From assembly GCF_022758885.1 (NCBI RefSeq), contig NZ_JALEBH010000001.1, positions 1,240,001 through 1,304,000 of the forward strand: a stretch of DNA of 64,000 bases. Reading direction: 5' to 3'. The translations under genes were made by a program, and so were the position numbers. Below, in pieces: positions 27,807 to 37,924 of this stretch. The notes beneath the pieces were generated by a model. The model had not been told where the DNA came from. It saw nothing but the letters and a program-made list of their open reading frames with translations, and searched no databases. Positions within the stretch are counted from its first letter, which is position 1; each line of letters begins with the position of its first letter. Source of the DNA: Sphingobium sp. BYY-5 (GTDB lineage Bacteria > Pseudomonadota > Alphaproteobacteria > Sphingomonadales > Sphingomonadaceae).

Positions 27807-30299
27807 TTAGAAACCGACGACCAGCGATCCAATGAAGGTGCGCGGCGCACCGATCTGGGCGAAGCTGACGCTGGTGTTCGACAGCGTGCCGTCGAGACCG
27901 CCGACATAAAGCTTGTCGAACAGGTTGGTGACGTTGAGTTGCAGGGCGACACCCGGAGCACCAAACTTCTCCAACGAGTAGCGGGCATCAATGTCCACCA
28001 CGGTGAAAGCCGGCACCTTGGCGCCATAGACCTGAGCACCGGAGATAATCACCGGCAGATTCTGATCGTTCACATAGCGCGGACCGGTGCGCTTCGCCTG
28101 GACACCCAGACGGAAGCCCTCAATCTCACCCTGCATACGCCCACCAAACGTGTAGACCGGTGCACCCGATTCCCGCTTGCCAGCGGTCTGCGCCACGGTG
28201 GTGGCGGACAGCTCGACATTATCCTTGATCTTCGACTTCAAGTAGGAACCGAAGGCATAGATCATGAACTCAGGAATCGGCTGATAGGTGATGCTGCCGT
28301 CGACACCATATTTGTCGACACGACCCAGGTTACGATAGATGGTCGTGTCGAGTTCACGGTCATAGGCCGAAGCCAGACGATCACTATAGATGGTGTACCA
28401 ACCGGACAATTGTGCCTGCAGCGTGGACGAACGATAGCGCACACCAAGGTCGAAATTGTCGGTCGTTTCCGGTTGCGGGTTCGCACGATCATCCGAAGCG
28501 ACATAGAAGAAGGTCTGGTACAGATTGTCCGTACCCGGCACCTGCAAGCCCTTCGAATAGTTGCCGAAGACATCAACCGCGCCAGTCGCGTTGAAGACGA
28601 ACCCGGCGCTCGGCAGCAACTTGTCATATTTGAAGACGCGCTGCTGCGGCCCTTGAATCGCCGGATTGGCTGTACCGAAGGCAGTTTCCGCTGTCGACCC
28701 CGGCTCGAAGCAACGCAAGTTGCCCGAAGCAGTTGAAGTGAAGCAGTAGTTGTTCAGGTCGCGCTTGAAGAAAGGCGCGCGCAAACCCAGAGTGACTGTC
28801 AGTGCATCCATGAACTTGCCGCGATATTCACCCGAAACCTGGTGCAAGATTGCGTAGGACAGGCGATTTCGTTTCTGCAGCGTGGCGCCGTTCACGTCCA
28901 GGATCGGATTATCGACCGGAAAATAATCCGCTCCAAAGCCATTGTTGGTCAGATAGCCAGCTTCGCCGGTCTGACGGTGGCGACCACGATCATAGCTGTA
29001 CGCCAGACGAACGGTGTTATTCTGGTCGATATCATAACGCAATGAACTAATCAGGCCATAGCGGTTGGTCTGTGTCTGGCTCGGCGTGTGAACGCGCACG
29101 GTATCCAGCATGTCGCCGTCACCATTGATGTCACGGCCGAAGAAATATTGCGCAACGCTGGACGAACCCTGGATGAAGCCCGTGTAACGCATACCGCCGA
29201 TGGTGGTGGTACTTTCCGAAGCCAGCGAAGTGCCGCCGCCATTGGCCTTGGTATATTGGAAGCTCGGATCGACGGTCAGCACCAATCCATCCGTCAGGGT
29301 AAAGCGGGAATTAATGCGGATATTGCCCGTGTTCGAGGGGTTCCAGCGATATTCGAAGTCCGAACCGCAGCTAGTCGAACCATCGACATCCGCGACACCA
29401 GCACGGGGCGTTGCCGTAAGGCAGCGAGCCGTTTCATAGAAACGCTCATCCTTGGTCAGCGGGAAACGCCCTGTGGTGCTCGAACTGCCAACGGTACGTC
29501 CACCGTCAACGCGCAACGGGACCGAGCCGAAGAAGTTATTGCGGTTCTCGTTCCAGTGACCGGCGAGCGAGATGAAGTCGCCGTTACTGCCGATCGGCTG
29601 GTAGATCTTGGCGTTATACTGCTGCTTGTCGATACTGCCGATGCCGCCGTAGATGGCATCGTTGCTGGCGCGGCTGGCAGAAATGAAGGCGCGCGTGCCC
29701 CATTTGGTGAAGCTGCCGGTCTGGACCAGGCCAAACAGGCGGAAGAAGGAGAAGTCGCCAACCGAGGCAACCATCTTCGCGCTGAAATCCTCGCTCGGCG
29801 TAATCGAGCGATAGTTGACAGTCGAACCCGTGGCAGCGGCGGTGGGGCTGTCGACATCAGTCGACCCCAGGTTGACGTTCACCTGATCGATGATTTCGGG
29901 GTCAAGCTGCTGGTTCGAATAAAGCGCATAACCACCAGTGTCGTTCAGCGGCAGACCGTCGAAAGTCTGCGAGATACGAGAGTCGTCGAAACCACGAATG
30001 GTTAGCGTACCGCCAGCAGAACCGAACGGATCGTTATTCTGGAAGCTAACGCCCGGAAGCTGGTTGATGACTTCATTGATGGTCTGACCAGGGGTCTGGG
30101 CCTGGATGAATTCGGCACCCAGCACTGCCTTGGCACGGCTGGTATCCGGAAGGATGACGCCTGAAATGCCAGCGTCGGTCTTAGCGCCGGTAACGACGAT
30201 CTGGTTATCGAAATCGATCGAACCCGTCGACTGCGCGAACGCCGCGCCCGGAATGGCAACGGCGATTACCGCTGCGCTGCCCATCAGAAATTGCTTCAT
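27807..30299 (-). CDS. TonB-dependent outer-membrane receptor
   Basis: 830 aa. Signal peptide MKQFLMGSAAVIAVAIPGAAFAQ, a TonB-box-like DNQIVVTGAK stretch, a plug domain (about 55-170; TINEVINQLPGVSF, TLTIRGFDDSRISQTFDGLPL) and a long beta-barrel ending in GSLVVGF with the terminal Phe of outer-membrane barrels. The sphingomonad TonB receptors import siderophores, sugars or other compounds; no substrate is given by the sequence or neighbours. It is a single-gene unit with its own terminator. Codons are less GC-rich than in neighbouring genes. Confidence 0.93.
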   Translation of the reverse strand: MKQFLMGSAAVIAVAIPGAAFAQSTGSIDFDNQIVVTGAKTDAGISGVILPDTSRAKAVLGAEFIQAQTPGQTINEVINQLPGVSFQNNDPFGSAGGTLTIRGFDDSRISQTFDGLPLNDTGGYALYSNQQLDPEIIDQVNVNLGSTDVDSPTAAATGSTVNYRSITPSEDFSAKMVASVGDFSFFRLFGLVQTGSFTKWGTRAFISASRASNDAIYGGIGSIDKQQYNAKIYQPIGSNGDFISLAGHWNENRNNFFGSVPLRVDGGRTVGSSSTTGRFPLTKDERFYETARCLTATPRAGVADVDGSTSCGSDFEYRWNPSNTGNIRINSRFTLTDGLVLTVDPSFQYTKANGGGTSLASESTTTIGGMRYTGFIQGSSSVAQYFFGRDINGDGDMLDTVRVHTPSQTQTNRYGLISSLRYDIDQNNTVRLAYSYDRGRHRQTGEAGYLTNNGFGADYFPVDNPILDVNGATLQKRNRLSYAILHQVSGEYRGKFMDALTVTLGLRAPFFKRDLNNYCFTSTASGNLRCFEPGSTAETAFGTANPAIQGPQQRVFKYDKLLPSAGFVFNATGAVDVFGNYSKGLQVPGTDNLYQTFFYVASDDRANPQPETTDNFDLGVRYRSSTLQAQLSGWYTIYSDRLASAYDRELDTTIYRNLGRVDKYGVDGSITYQPIPEFMIYAFGSYLKSKIKDNVELSATTVAQTAGKRESGAPVYTFGGRMQGEIEGFRLGVQAKRTGPRYVNDQNLPVIISGAQVYGAKVPAFTVVDIDARYSLEKFGAPGVALQLNVTNLFDKLYVGGLDGTLSNTSVSFAQIGAPRTFIGSLVVGF

Positions 30300-30604
30300 A
30301 TGCCCCTTGTCCCTTTTCAAGAGTGGCGCGTCGCGCCCCAATGTCCTGCTCATTTCAAGCCTGTGCCGCCTCTGACGACCTCTCGCGACGCCCCTGTGAT
30401 GCTATGATTGCAATTTTGTTACAATGCATCAACTGGACCGCCACACTCCTCTCCAACGCCAATCCAGCGCCTGGTGAAGCACTGTGCAAATGTATGTAGT
30501 TTGTTGAAATTTAATGACGAATCTTAGGTGCGAGCCATTAGTTTGACGGTGGTGCAATTATGCAACGCAAAGGGAATTTTTGTGCGCTGCACCCATTTCA
30601 CGAC
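30300..30604. other. Intergenic region upstream of the TonB receptor
   Basis: About 300 bases of lower GC content with T-rich stretches (AATTTTGTTACAATGC, GTTTGTTGAAATTTAATG). I see no gene and no clear operator or Fur-like box. It must hold the receptor promoter. Confidence 0.4.
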
Positions 30605-30640
30605 AAAGGGACCGGCAATCGCTTGCCGGTCCCTTCAAAA
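30605..30640 (-). terminator. Terminator after clpX
   Basis: AAGGGACCGGCAA TCGC TTGCCGGTCCCTT, a perfect 13-bp stem, 28 bases beyond the clpX stop. The minus-strand flank is TGTCGTG, without a long T run. Confidence 0.8.
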
Positions 30641-30663
30641 TTCGGTCCTGAGGCTGATCGGAA

Positions 30664-31932
<1,269 letters not shown>

Positions 31933-32014
31933 TCGCCATTCTCTCTTCCCACCCGGTCTACAAACATCAAAACCGTGTCCGGCGAGGGATTTTCTGGTCC
32001 AAAGGCTATCCTAG

Positions 32015-32061
32015 ACCGCGGTGCGCCCGTTCCACAAGGGGAGAAAGTGGAGCACCGCGGT
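32015..32061 (-). terminator. Long hairpin between clpP and clpX
   Basis: ACCGCGGTGC (32015-32024) pairs with GCACCGCGGT (32052-32061); a second pairing TTCCAC/GTGGA lies inside. It sits just after clpP and before clpX and could attenuate or separate the two transcripts. No T run is present. Confidence 0.5.
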
Positions 32062-32072
32062 AAAGATGGCCT

Positions 32073-32708
32073 TTAGGTCTCTGTTGTTTCAGCGATGGCC
32101 GGGCGACGATCGAACACTTCGTCGACCAGGCCGAATGCCTTGGCTTCATCCGCTTCAAGGAAAGTGTCGCGATCCATCGCCCGTTCGACATCTTCCAGCG
32201 ACTTGCCGGTATATTTGACATAGAGGTCGTTCAGACGGCGACGAATCCGCAGGATTTCCTTCGCCTGAATTTCGATATCGGACGCCATGCCCTGAGCGCC
32301 GCCCGAAGGTTGGTGCACCATGATCCGGGCGTTGGCGAGCGCGATGCGCTTGCCCGGCTCACCCGCGGCCAGCAGGAAGCTGCCCATCGACGCGGCCTGG
32401 CCGATGCATACGGTGCCAACCTGCGGGCGAATATATTTCATCGTATCATGGATCGCCATGCCCGCCGTCACCACGCCGCCGGGCGAGTTGATGTACATCC
32501 AGATGTCCTTCTTCGGATTTTCCGATTCGAGGAACAGGAGCTGGGCGACGATCAGCGAGGCCATATGATCCTCGACCTGGCCGGTTACGAAGATGATCCG
32601 TTCGCGCAACAGACGGGAGAAGATGTCGAAGCTGCGCTCGCCGCGATTCGACTGTTCGATGACAATGGGGACCAGCGCGGCCATGGGATCATGCATGATG
32701 TTGGTCAT
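32073..32708 (-). CDS. clpP: ATP-dependent Clp protease proteolytic subunit
   Basis: 211 aa. Catalytic Ser107 in [11 protein letters not shown], His132 in [11 protein letters not shown], and the downstream Asp in MDRDTF. Conserved [19 protein letters not shown]. The N-terminal propeptide runs to about residue 13. Serine protease chamber paired with ClpX, encoded just downstream. Confidence 0.98.
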   Translation of the reverse strand: MTNIMHDPMAALVPIVIEQSNRGERSFDIFSRLLRERIIFVTGQVEDHMASLIVAQLLFLESENPKKDIWMYINSPGGVVTAGMAIHDTMKYIRPQVGTVCIGQAASMGSFLLAAGEPGKRIALANARIMVHQPSGGAQGMASDIEIQAKEILRIRRRLNDLYVKYTGKSLEDVERAMDRDTFLEADEAKAFGLVDEVFDRRPAIAETTET

Positions 32709-32798
32709 TGTGCTCTTTCAGAGTGGTTGCTTTTGCCCAGGCCCTACATCGGCACAAATGGCGAATGGTTCAAGGGGCTTGCCGATCGGAACCGCCGA

Positions 32799-33791
32799 TC
32801 AATCGCGGCGGGCGAAATCGGCGGGCGCCCGGAAGGTCAGATAGGCGAGCCGCCGCACCTCACGCCGCCCGCGTACCACCGTATCCAGGATAAGCCCACA
32901 CATCATCGACAAAGTGGCGAGGATCATGAGGCCCGTAACCAGGATCGCGGTCGGAAAGCGCGGCACCAGGCCGGTCTTGGCATAAGTCACGATCAAGGGC
33001 GTGGCCAGACCCAGCGCCAGCGCCGCCAGGAAGGCCGCGATCACACCGAAGAACAGAACCGGCCGCTCGATGCGATAGAGGGTGAAGATGGTCCGCAGGA
33101 TGCGCCAGCCGTCGCGATAGGTGGATAGCTTGCTCACCGACCCCTCCGGCCGCGCGCCATAGGCCGTCATGACTTCGGACACCGGCATCGCCAGTTCCAG
33201 CGCATGGACGCTGATCTCGGTCTCGATCTCGAAACCGGCGGACAGCACCGGAAAGCTCTTCACGAAACGGCGGGAAAAGATGCGATAACCGGACAATATG
33301 TCGGTGAAGCTGCGGCCGAAAAGCTGCTTCAACAGGCTGGTCAGCGCCCAGTTGCCGAAGCGGTGGCCGCGCCGATAGGCCGCCTCCACCGCATCCCGAC
33401 GACACCCGACCACCATGTCGAGATTATCCTCCAGCATCGCGGCAATCATCGCCGGGGCGGCGGCGGCTTCATAGGTCGCGTCGCCATCGGCCATGACATA
33501 GATGTCGGCGTCGACATCGGCGAACATGCGGCGCACCACATGGCCCTTGCCCTGCTGGTTCACGCGGCGGACGATCGCCCCCGCGCCGGCCGCCAGTTCG
33601 CGGCTGCCGTCGCTGCTATTATTGTCGAAGACATAGATATCGGCAGCGGGGAGCGCGCGGCGAAAATCCTCCACCGTCTGCACGATCGCACCCGCTTCAT
33701 TATAGCAGGGCAATATCACCGCGACGCGCGGCGCAGCGACGGCAGACTGATTTTCCACGCTTTCGCCCATCACCGGCGGAAATTCCTTCAT
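32799..33791 (-). CDS. Glycosyltransferase family 2, membrane-anchored
   Basis: 330 aa. GT-A domain with VAVILPCYNEAGAIVQTV at the start, FDNNSSDGS, and the metal-binding VMADGDATY. Two C-terminal membrane helices (about 240-262 and 275-298). The arrangement is that of dolichyl-phosphate mannose synthase-like or undecaprenyl-phosphate sugar transferases that charge a lipid carrier. Donor and acceptor are unknown. Start is uncertain: ATGs at 33830, 33791 and 33770 are possible, none with a good ribosome site. Confidence 0.87.
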   Translation of the reverse strand: MKEFPPVMGESVENQSAVAAPRVAVILPCYNEAGAIVQTVEDFRRALPAADIYVFDNNSSDGSRELAAGAGAIVRRVNQQGKGHVVRRMFADVDADIYVMADGDATYEAAAAPAMIAAMLEDNLDMVVGCRRDAVEAAYRRGHRFGNWALTSLLKQLFGRSFTDILSGYRIFSRRFVKSFPVLSAGFEIETEISVHALELAMPVSEVMTAYGARPEGSVSKLSTYRDGWRILRTIFTLYRIERPVLFFGVIAAFLAALALGLATPLIVTYAKTGLVPRFPTAILVTGLMILATLSMMCGLILDTVVRGRREVRRLAYLTFRAPADFARRD

Positions 33792-33879
33792 CGTCGCAAC
33801 TGGCCCCTGCCCCTTATGCTGTATCCGCATGGGTCATCATGATTAATATTTCATCTGCCATGCCGCTTTCGAAATGAAA

Positions 33880-33911
33880 AGCGCCCGCGCTTCCCATGGA
33901 AGCCGGGCGCT
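33880..33911 (-). terminator. Terminator after tig
   Basis: AGCGCCCGCGCTTCC pairs with GGAAGCCGGGCGCT (one mismatch) around CAT, about 23 bases after the tig stop; TTTTCATTTC follows on the minus strand. Confidence 0.8.
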
Positions 33912-33933
33912 CATCATAGCTGGTCGGGCGGCC

Positions 33934-35535
33934 TTATTCGGCCTTGGCGGCTGCCTTCTTGGGAGCAGCCTTCTTCTTGGGCTTTTCCTCAGCGACGGCA
34001 TCGGCCTCGACAGCCTCATCCTTCTTGGCGGCGGCCTTCTTGGCGGCCGGCTTCTTGGCGGGCGCTTCTTCGGCAGCAGGCGCGGCTTCCGCTTCGACAG
34101 CTTCGGCGGCCTTCTTCTTGGGCGCGGCCTTCTTCGCCTTGGGCTTTTCATCATGGTCATGGTCGTGACCACAACCCGGACCATGGACGTGCGGCTTCAG
34201 ATCGCCATCTTCCGCTTCGATCGCGGCTTCCAGCTCTTCACGGGTCACGGCGCGGTCGGTGACTTCGGCCTTGTCGAACAGGAAGTCGACGACCTTGTCT
34301 TCATAGAGCGGCGCGCGAAGCTGCGCGGCGGCCATCGGGTCCTGACGGACATATTGGACGAAACGCTCGCGGTCCTGCGGACCATATTGCTGCGCGGCCT
34401 GCATGATGAGGCGGTTCATTTCCTGGTCCGAAACGGTCACGCCGTTGGCCTGGCCGATTTCCGAGAGCAGCAGGCCCAGGCGGACACGACGCACGGCGAT
34501 CGCGCGATAATCGTCCTTCTCGTCTTCCATTTCCTTGAGGGCCGCCTCGGGATCTTCCTCATGGCCTGCCTCGTGCTGAAGCTGCGCCCAGATCTGGTTG
34601 AACTCGGCCTCCACCATGCTCGGCGGCACGTCGAAATCATGGGCGGCGGCGAGCTGATCGAGCAGCTTGCGCTTCATATGGGTGCGGGTCAGGCCGTTAT
34701 GTTCCTGCTCGATCTGCCCCTTGAGCAGCTCGTTCAGCTTCTCAAGATTTTCCAGGCCCAGCGACTTGGCGAAATCATCGTCCAGCTTGGGCTTGTCGCC
34801 GTCCAGCACCGACTTGACCGTGACGTCGAAGGTCGCGGCCTTGCCGGCCAGGTGCGCGGCGCCATAATCTTCGGGGAAGCTGACCTCGATGGTCTTTTTC
34901 TCACCCTTCTTCACGCCGGAGAGCTGCTCCTCGAAGCCGGGAATGAACTGGCCCGAACCGAGCTTCAGACGGATGTCCTGGGCCGAACCGCCCTCGAACG
35001 CTTCGCCGTCGACCTTGCCGACGAAATCGATGACCAGCGTGTCACCTTCGGCAGCCTTGTGGCTATCGGCCTGTTCTTCCAGCGCGCCCTGCTGGGTAGC
35101 GATGCGGCCGGCGGCCTCAGCGACCTGCGCGTCGGCGACATCGACGGTCAGGCGCTCCAGCTTCAGGCCGTCAACGCTGGGTGCGGCGATCTCAGGCAGC
35201 ACTTCCAGCTCGACCTTGACTTCCGCGTCCTTGCCGAACTCGAAACCTTCGTCCAGTTCGACCGAAGGCTGCATCGCGGGACGCAGCTTCTGGTCGGCGA
35301 TCAGCTTCTGGATGCTTTCCTGAATCGAATTGTTGAGCGCATCGCGCTGCAGCGATTCCCCGTGCATCTTCTTGACGAGGTTCACCGGCACCTTGCCGGG
35401 GCGGAAGCCGGGCATACGCACCTGCGGCGCAATCGCCTTCACTTCCTTTTCCACGCGGGCGTCGATATCCTTCGACGTGATGGTCACGGTGTAGGCGCGC
35501 TTCAGGCCCTCGTTCAACGTCTCGACAGTCTGCAT
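33934..35535 (-). CDS. tig: Trigger factor with long Lys/Ala-rich tail
   Basis: 533 aa. Ribosome-bound chaperone and prolyl isomerase. The ribosome-docking signature is MPGFRPGKVP (about 45-54); the FKBP domain spans about 150-240 (GDTLVIDFVGKVDGEAFEGG) and the helical C-domain about 250-430. E. coli Tig ends at 432. Here follows a His-rich HGPGCGHDHDHD near residues 450-462, then about 70 residues of KKAAPKKKAA-type repeats. The tail is histone-H1-like and probably disordered. I took MQTVETL (35535) rather than the earlier ATG at 35547. Confidence 0.95.
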   Translation of the reverse strand: MQTVETLNEGLKRAYTVTITSKDIDARVEKEVKAIAPQVRMPGFRPGKVPVNLVKKMHGESLQRDALNNSIQESIQKLIADQKLRPAMQPSVELDEGFEFGKDAEVKVELEVLPEIAAPSVDGLKLERLTVDVADAQVAEAAGRIATQQGALEEQADSHKAAEGDTLVIDFVGKVDGEAFEGGSAQDIRLKLGSGQFIPGFEEQLSGVKKGEKKTIEVSFPEDYGAAHLAGKAATFDVTVKSVLDGDKPKLDDDFAKSLGLENLEKLNELLKGQIEQEHNGLTRTHMKRKLLDQLAAAHDFDVPPSMVEAEFNQIWAQLQHEAGHEEDPEAALKEMEDEKDDYRAIAVRRVRLGLLLSEIGQANGVTVSDQEMNRLIMQAAQQYGPQDRERFVQYVRQDPMAAAQLRAPLYEDKVVDFLFDKAEVTDRAVTREELEAAIEAEDGDLKPHVHGPGCGHDHDHDEKPKAKKAAPKKKAAEAVEAEAAPAAEEAPAKKPAAKKAAAKKDEAVEADAVAEEKPKKKAAPKKAAAKAE

Positions 35536-35594
35536 CTCTTCTCTCAAACGCTTTCTTCAGCTGAATTTCGGTGGCTTGGCCGCAGGCGGCGCTC

Positions 35595-35679
35595 TGGTGC
35601 GGGCGAAGGGACTCGAACCCCCACATCTTGCGATACCAGAACCTAAATCTGGCGCGTCTACCAGTTTCGCCACGCCCGC
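35595..35679 (-). tRNA. tRNA-Leu (TAG)
   Basis: 85 nt, encoded CCA. Acceptor arms GCGGGCG / CGCCCGC, D-loop GGTAGACGCG, anticodon TAG at 35643-35645 in CCAGATTTAGGTTCTGG, a long variable arm as in class II tRNAs, and GGTTCGAGTCC T-arm. Upstream of tig on the same strand. Confidence 0.95.
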
Positions 35680-35803
35680 ATCGGTCGCCGGTCGGCGCGG
35701 CATAGAGAAAAGCGCGCGCAGTAGCAAGGGATAGTGGAAACAGGCGCGGAACCGGTTGTGCAAGCCATGCGTAGCTCCTTCATAAGACAAAGGAGAGACA
35801 GCG

Positions 35804-35998
35804 ATGGCCACCCGCCCCAACGCCGCGCCGGACAGCATTCCCCGGCCCGATACCATCGAACCGCAATCGCCCGACGAAGCGCCGTCGCCCGACCGGCCGA
35901 TCGAAACACCGGCACCCAGACCCGACGAAATTACGCCGGTCACTCCGGACTATGACCAGCCCGATCGCGCACCGCCAGAGATTCCTCCAGCCGGTTGA
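35804..35998 (+). CDS. Small Pro/Asp-rich protein of unknown function
   Basis: 64 aa with about a third Pro and many Asp/Glu, no hydrophobic segment and no domain I know. AAAGGAGAGACAGCG before the ATG is a strong ribosome site, so I consider it real. Likely disordered. It stands alone between tRNA-Leu and the sigma factor. Confidence 0.65.
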   Translation: MATRPNAAPDSIPRPDTIEPQSPDEAPSPDRPIETPAPRPDEITPVTPDYDQPDRAPPEIPPAG

Positions 35999-36123
35999 GC
36001 AACGAAATATGCGTCCAGCGTGGCTTATCCACAACAAATTTACCCGATGCCGGAGATTTTTGGTTGATCGCTAAAATTATCGTTGCCTGACGGCTGGACA
36101 GCCCCCTGCATCCATGATTGAGT

Positions 36124-36795
36124 ATGACAAATATAAGAACAGATATAAAAATACAGGGAGAGGCGCGGCTGACAAATAAGGGGGTCAACGTGCAAAGGGT
36201 TCGCGCCAAACTGGAATGGTTCAAGACGGTGATCCTGCCACAGGAAGCTGCCCTTCGTGGCCGGCTCCGCAGGATACTTCCTTCCACCCATGAGCTGGAA
36301 GACATGGTGGCCGAGGTGTTGGCTCGCGCCTATGCCACGGAAAATTGGGAAAATGTCACCACCGGGCGAGCCTATCTCTTCACCATCGCCCGCAACCTGG
36401 TCATCGACACCGCTCGCCGCAACAAGGTGGTGAGCTTCGAGACCATCGCCGACCTGGAACTGCTGGGCGGCGAGAATAATATCGAGGCGCAGCTTCATGC
36501 CCGCGAGGCCCTGCGCCAGGTCGAGGCGATCGTCGAGTCGCTTCCGCCGCAGTGCCGCCGCGTCTTCATCCTTCGTCGCATTCACGAAAAATCGATGCTG
36601 GAAATAGCGGAGGAGATGTCGCTGTCCGTTTCAACAGTTGAAAAACATCTGGCCAAAGCAATCGCAATAGTTATGCGGGCCTGGGCAGAACGTGAGGAAA
36701 CGGACTTCGAACGTGCAGGGGTCGGAACCAAGTTCAAGTTGCGGGAACAGGGACGCGATCGAGGCGGAAGCCGCGCGCCTGCTGGCCCGGCTTAA
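36124..36795 (+). CDS. ECF RNA polymerase sigma factor (FecI-like)
   Basis: 223 aa. Sigma region 2 at about 30-95 (ELEDMVAEVLARAYATENW, GRAYLFTIARNLVIDTARR) and region 4 at about 130-185 (LPPQCRRVFILRRIHEKSMLEIAEEMSLSVSTVEKHLAKAI). This is the FecI subgroup. It overlaps the FecR-like gene by about 100 bases. The ATG at 36124 is the first; a GTG further in is possible. No receptor gene follows. Confidence 0.88.
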   Translation: MTNIRTDIKIQGEARLTNKGVNVQRVRAKLEWFKTVILPQEAALRGRLRRILPSTHELEDMVAEVLARAYATENWENVTTGRAYLFTIARNLVIDTARRNKVVSFETIADLELLGGENNIEAQLHAREALRQVEAIVESLPPQCRRVFILRRIHEKSMLEIAEEMSLSVSTVEKHLAKAIAIVMRAWAEREETDFERAGVGTKFKLREQGRDRGGSRAPAGPA

Positions 36796-37741
36796 CAGCG
36801 ATCCAACCCCGGAAGACGAAGCCGAAATCTGCGAATGGATCGAGGCCGATCCGCGCCACGCCGTTGCCTTCGCCCGCGCCGAAACCGCCTGGGAGGCTGC
36901 CGAGCGGTTGAAGAGCGCCGCCGCCGACATCAGCTTGCCACCGCTCCAGCCGATCATCAGCGAGGAGCAGCAACGCCGCCTGTCCCGCAATATCATGGCC
37001 GCAGCCGCGATCGCGGTCCTCCTGTTCATCGTCGCCGCCATCGTCACGGTCCGCACGTTCAGCGGGATCGAACGCTATCAGACGGCCATCGGCCAGATGC
37101 GCGACATCGCGCTGGAGGACGGCTCCACCCTGCATCTCAACAGCGACAGCGAGGCGGAGGTCCGCTTCACCGCCAATGGCCGCAAGGTCCGCATCCTGAA
37201 AGGCGAAGCCTCGTTCGACGTCGCCCATGACGCGGAACGCCCCTTCGACGTGGAAGCACGGTCGGCCCTCATTCGCGCGGTCGGCACCGCCTTCAACGTA
37301 CGTATGCGCCCTTCGCTGATCGAACTCACCGTGACCCATGGAACCGTTACCGTCCATTCGGGCAACAACGTCCAGCAGAAGGTGGCGGCGGGCAGCGGCG
37401 CGGTGATCCAGCCACGCACCGTCGCGCTCACCCGGCTCGGCCCCAAGCTGATCGACCAGCGCATCGCGTGGCGCGAACAGATGGTCGAGCTGGACGGCGA
37501 AACGATCGAGCAGGCGGCGGGCGAGTTCAACCGCTACCGCAAGACCCCGATCCTGATCGGCGACACGCGCGTTTCGGCGCTCCGCATCGGCGGCCGCTTT
37601 CGCACCACCGACAGCCGCGAATTCCTGTCCGCCCTCCAGTTCAGCCTGCCGATCCGCGTGGTCGATGGGGAGGATGGTTCGGTGATGCTGCTCTATCGTG
37701 ACGAGGAACCGTCCGAAGCGCCTAACGCAACAACCAGCTAA
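36692..37741 (+). CDS. FecR-family anti-sigma/regulatory protein
   Basis: 349 aa. N-terminal DUF4880 region (about 20-65, EAEAARLLARLNSDPTPEDEAEICEWI), one membrane helix near 101-121, then a periplasmic FecR domain (about 135-235; LEDGSTLHLNSDSEAEVRFT) and a C-terminal domain near 270-335. FecR carries a receptor signal to FecI. Starts at GTG 36692 or 36713; both overlap the sigma gene. After it comes a repeat and then sirtuin, so the expected TonB receptor is missing. Confidence 0.88.
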   Translation: MRKRTSNVQGSEPSSSCGNRDAIEAEAARLLARLNSDPTPEDEAEICEWIEADPRHAVAFARAETAWEAAERLKSAAADISLPPLQPIISEEQQRRLSRNIMAAAAIAVLLFIVAAIVTVRTFSGIERYQTAIGQMRDIALEDGSTLHLNSDSEAEVRFTANGRKVRILKGEASFDVAHDAERPFDVEARSALIRAVGTAFNVRMRPSLIELTVTHGTVTVHSGNNVQQKVAAGSGAVIQPRTVALTRLGPKLIDQRIAWREQMVELDGETIEQAAGEFNRYRKTPILIGDTRVSALRIGGRFRTTDSREFLSALQFSLPIRVVDGEDGSVMLLYRDEEPSEAPNATTS

Positions 37742-37745
37742 TCAG

Positions 37746-37923
37746 CTTAAGGCCAGATCGACATTCACGGTTTTAGGTGCTTCCTAAGCCGTCATGCCGG
37801 ACTTGATCCGGCATCCAGAGTCGCAGGTGCGCCCTTTGTGCTCCTGGATGCCGGATCAAGTCCGGCATGACGTTGAAAATGAGGCCGAAGCTTCCGCTTT
37901 AACCTGAACGTCGATCCGCCTTA
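37746..37923. repeat. ~170-bp MITE-like palindromic repeat, copy 2
   Basis: Core arms 37790-37818 and 37844-37872 are exact 29-bp complements. Outer parts (GATCGACATTCACGG from about 37757; GAACGTCGATCC near 37907) match copies 1 and 3 and are imperfectly inverted to each other. It fills the space between the convergent fecR-like and sirtuin genes. Confidence 0.8.
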
Positions 37924-37924
37924 A

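Noticed and set aside
33874..35646. 590-codon open frame on the plus strand opposite trigger factor
   Set aside because: The opposite frame matches trigger factor end to end; this frame is an antisense by-product of high GC and Ala/Lys repeats.
36025..36033. Single perfect TTATCCACA box upstream of the sigma factor gene
   Set aside because: One isolated box without AT-rich neighbour or second site; chance or weak regulation more likely than an origin.
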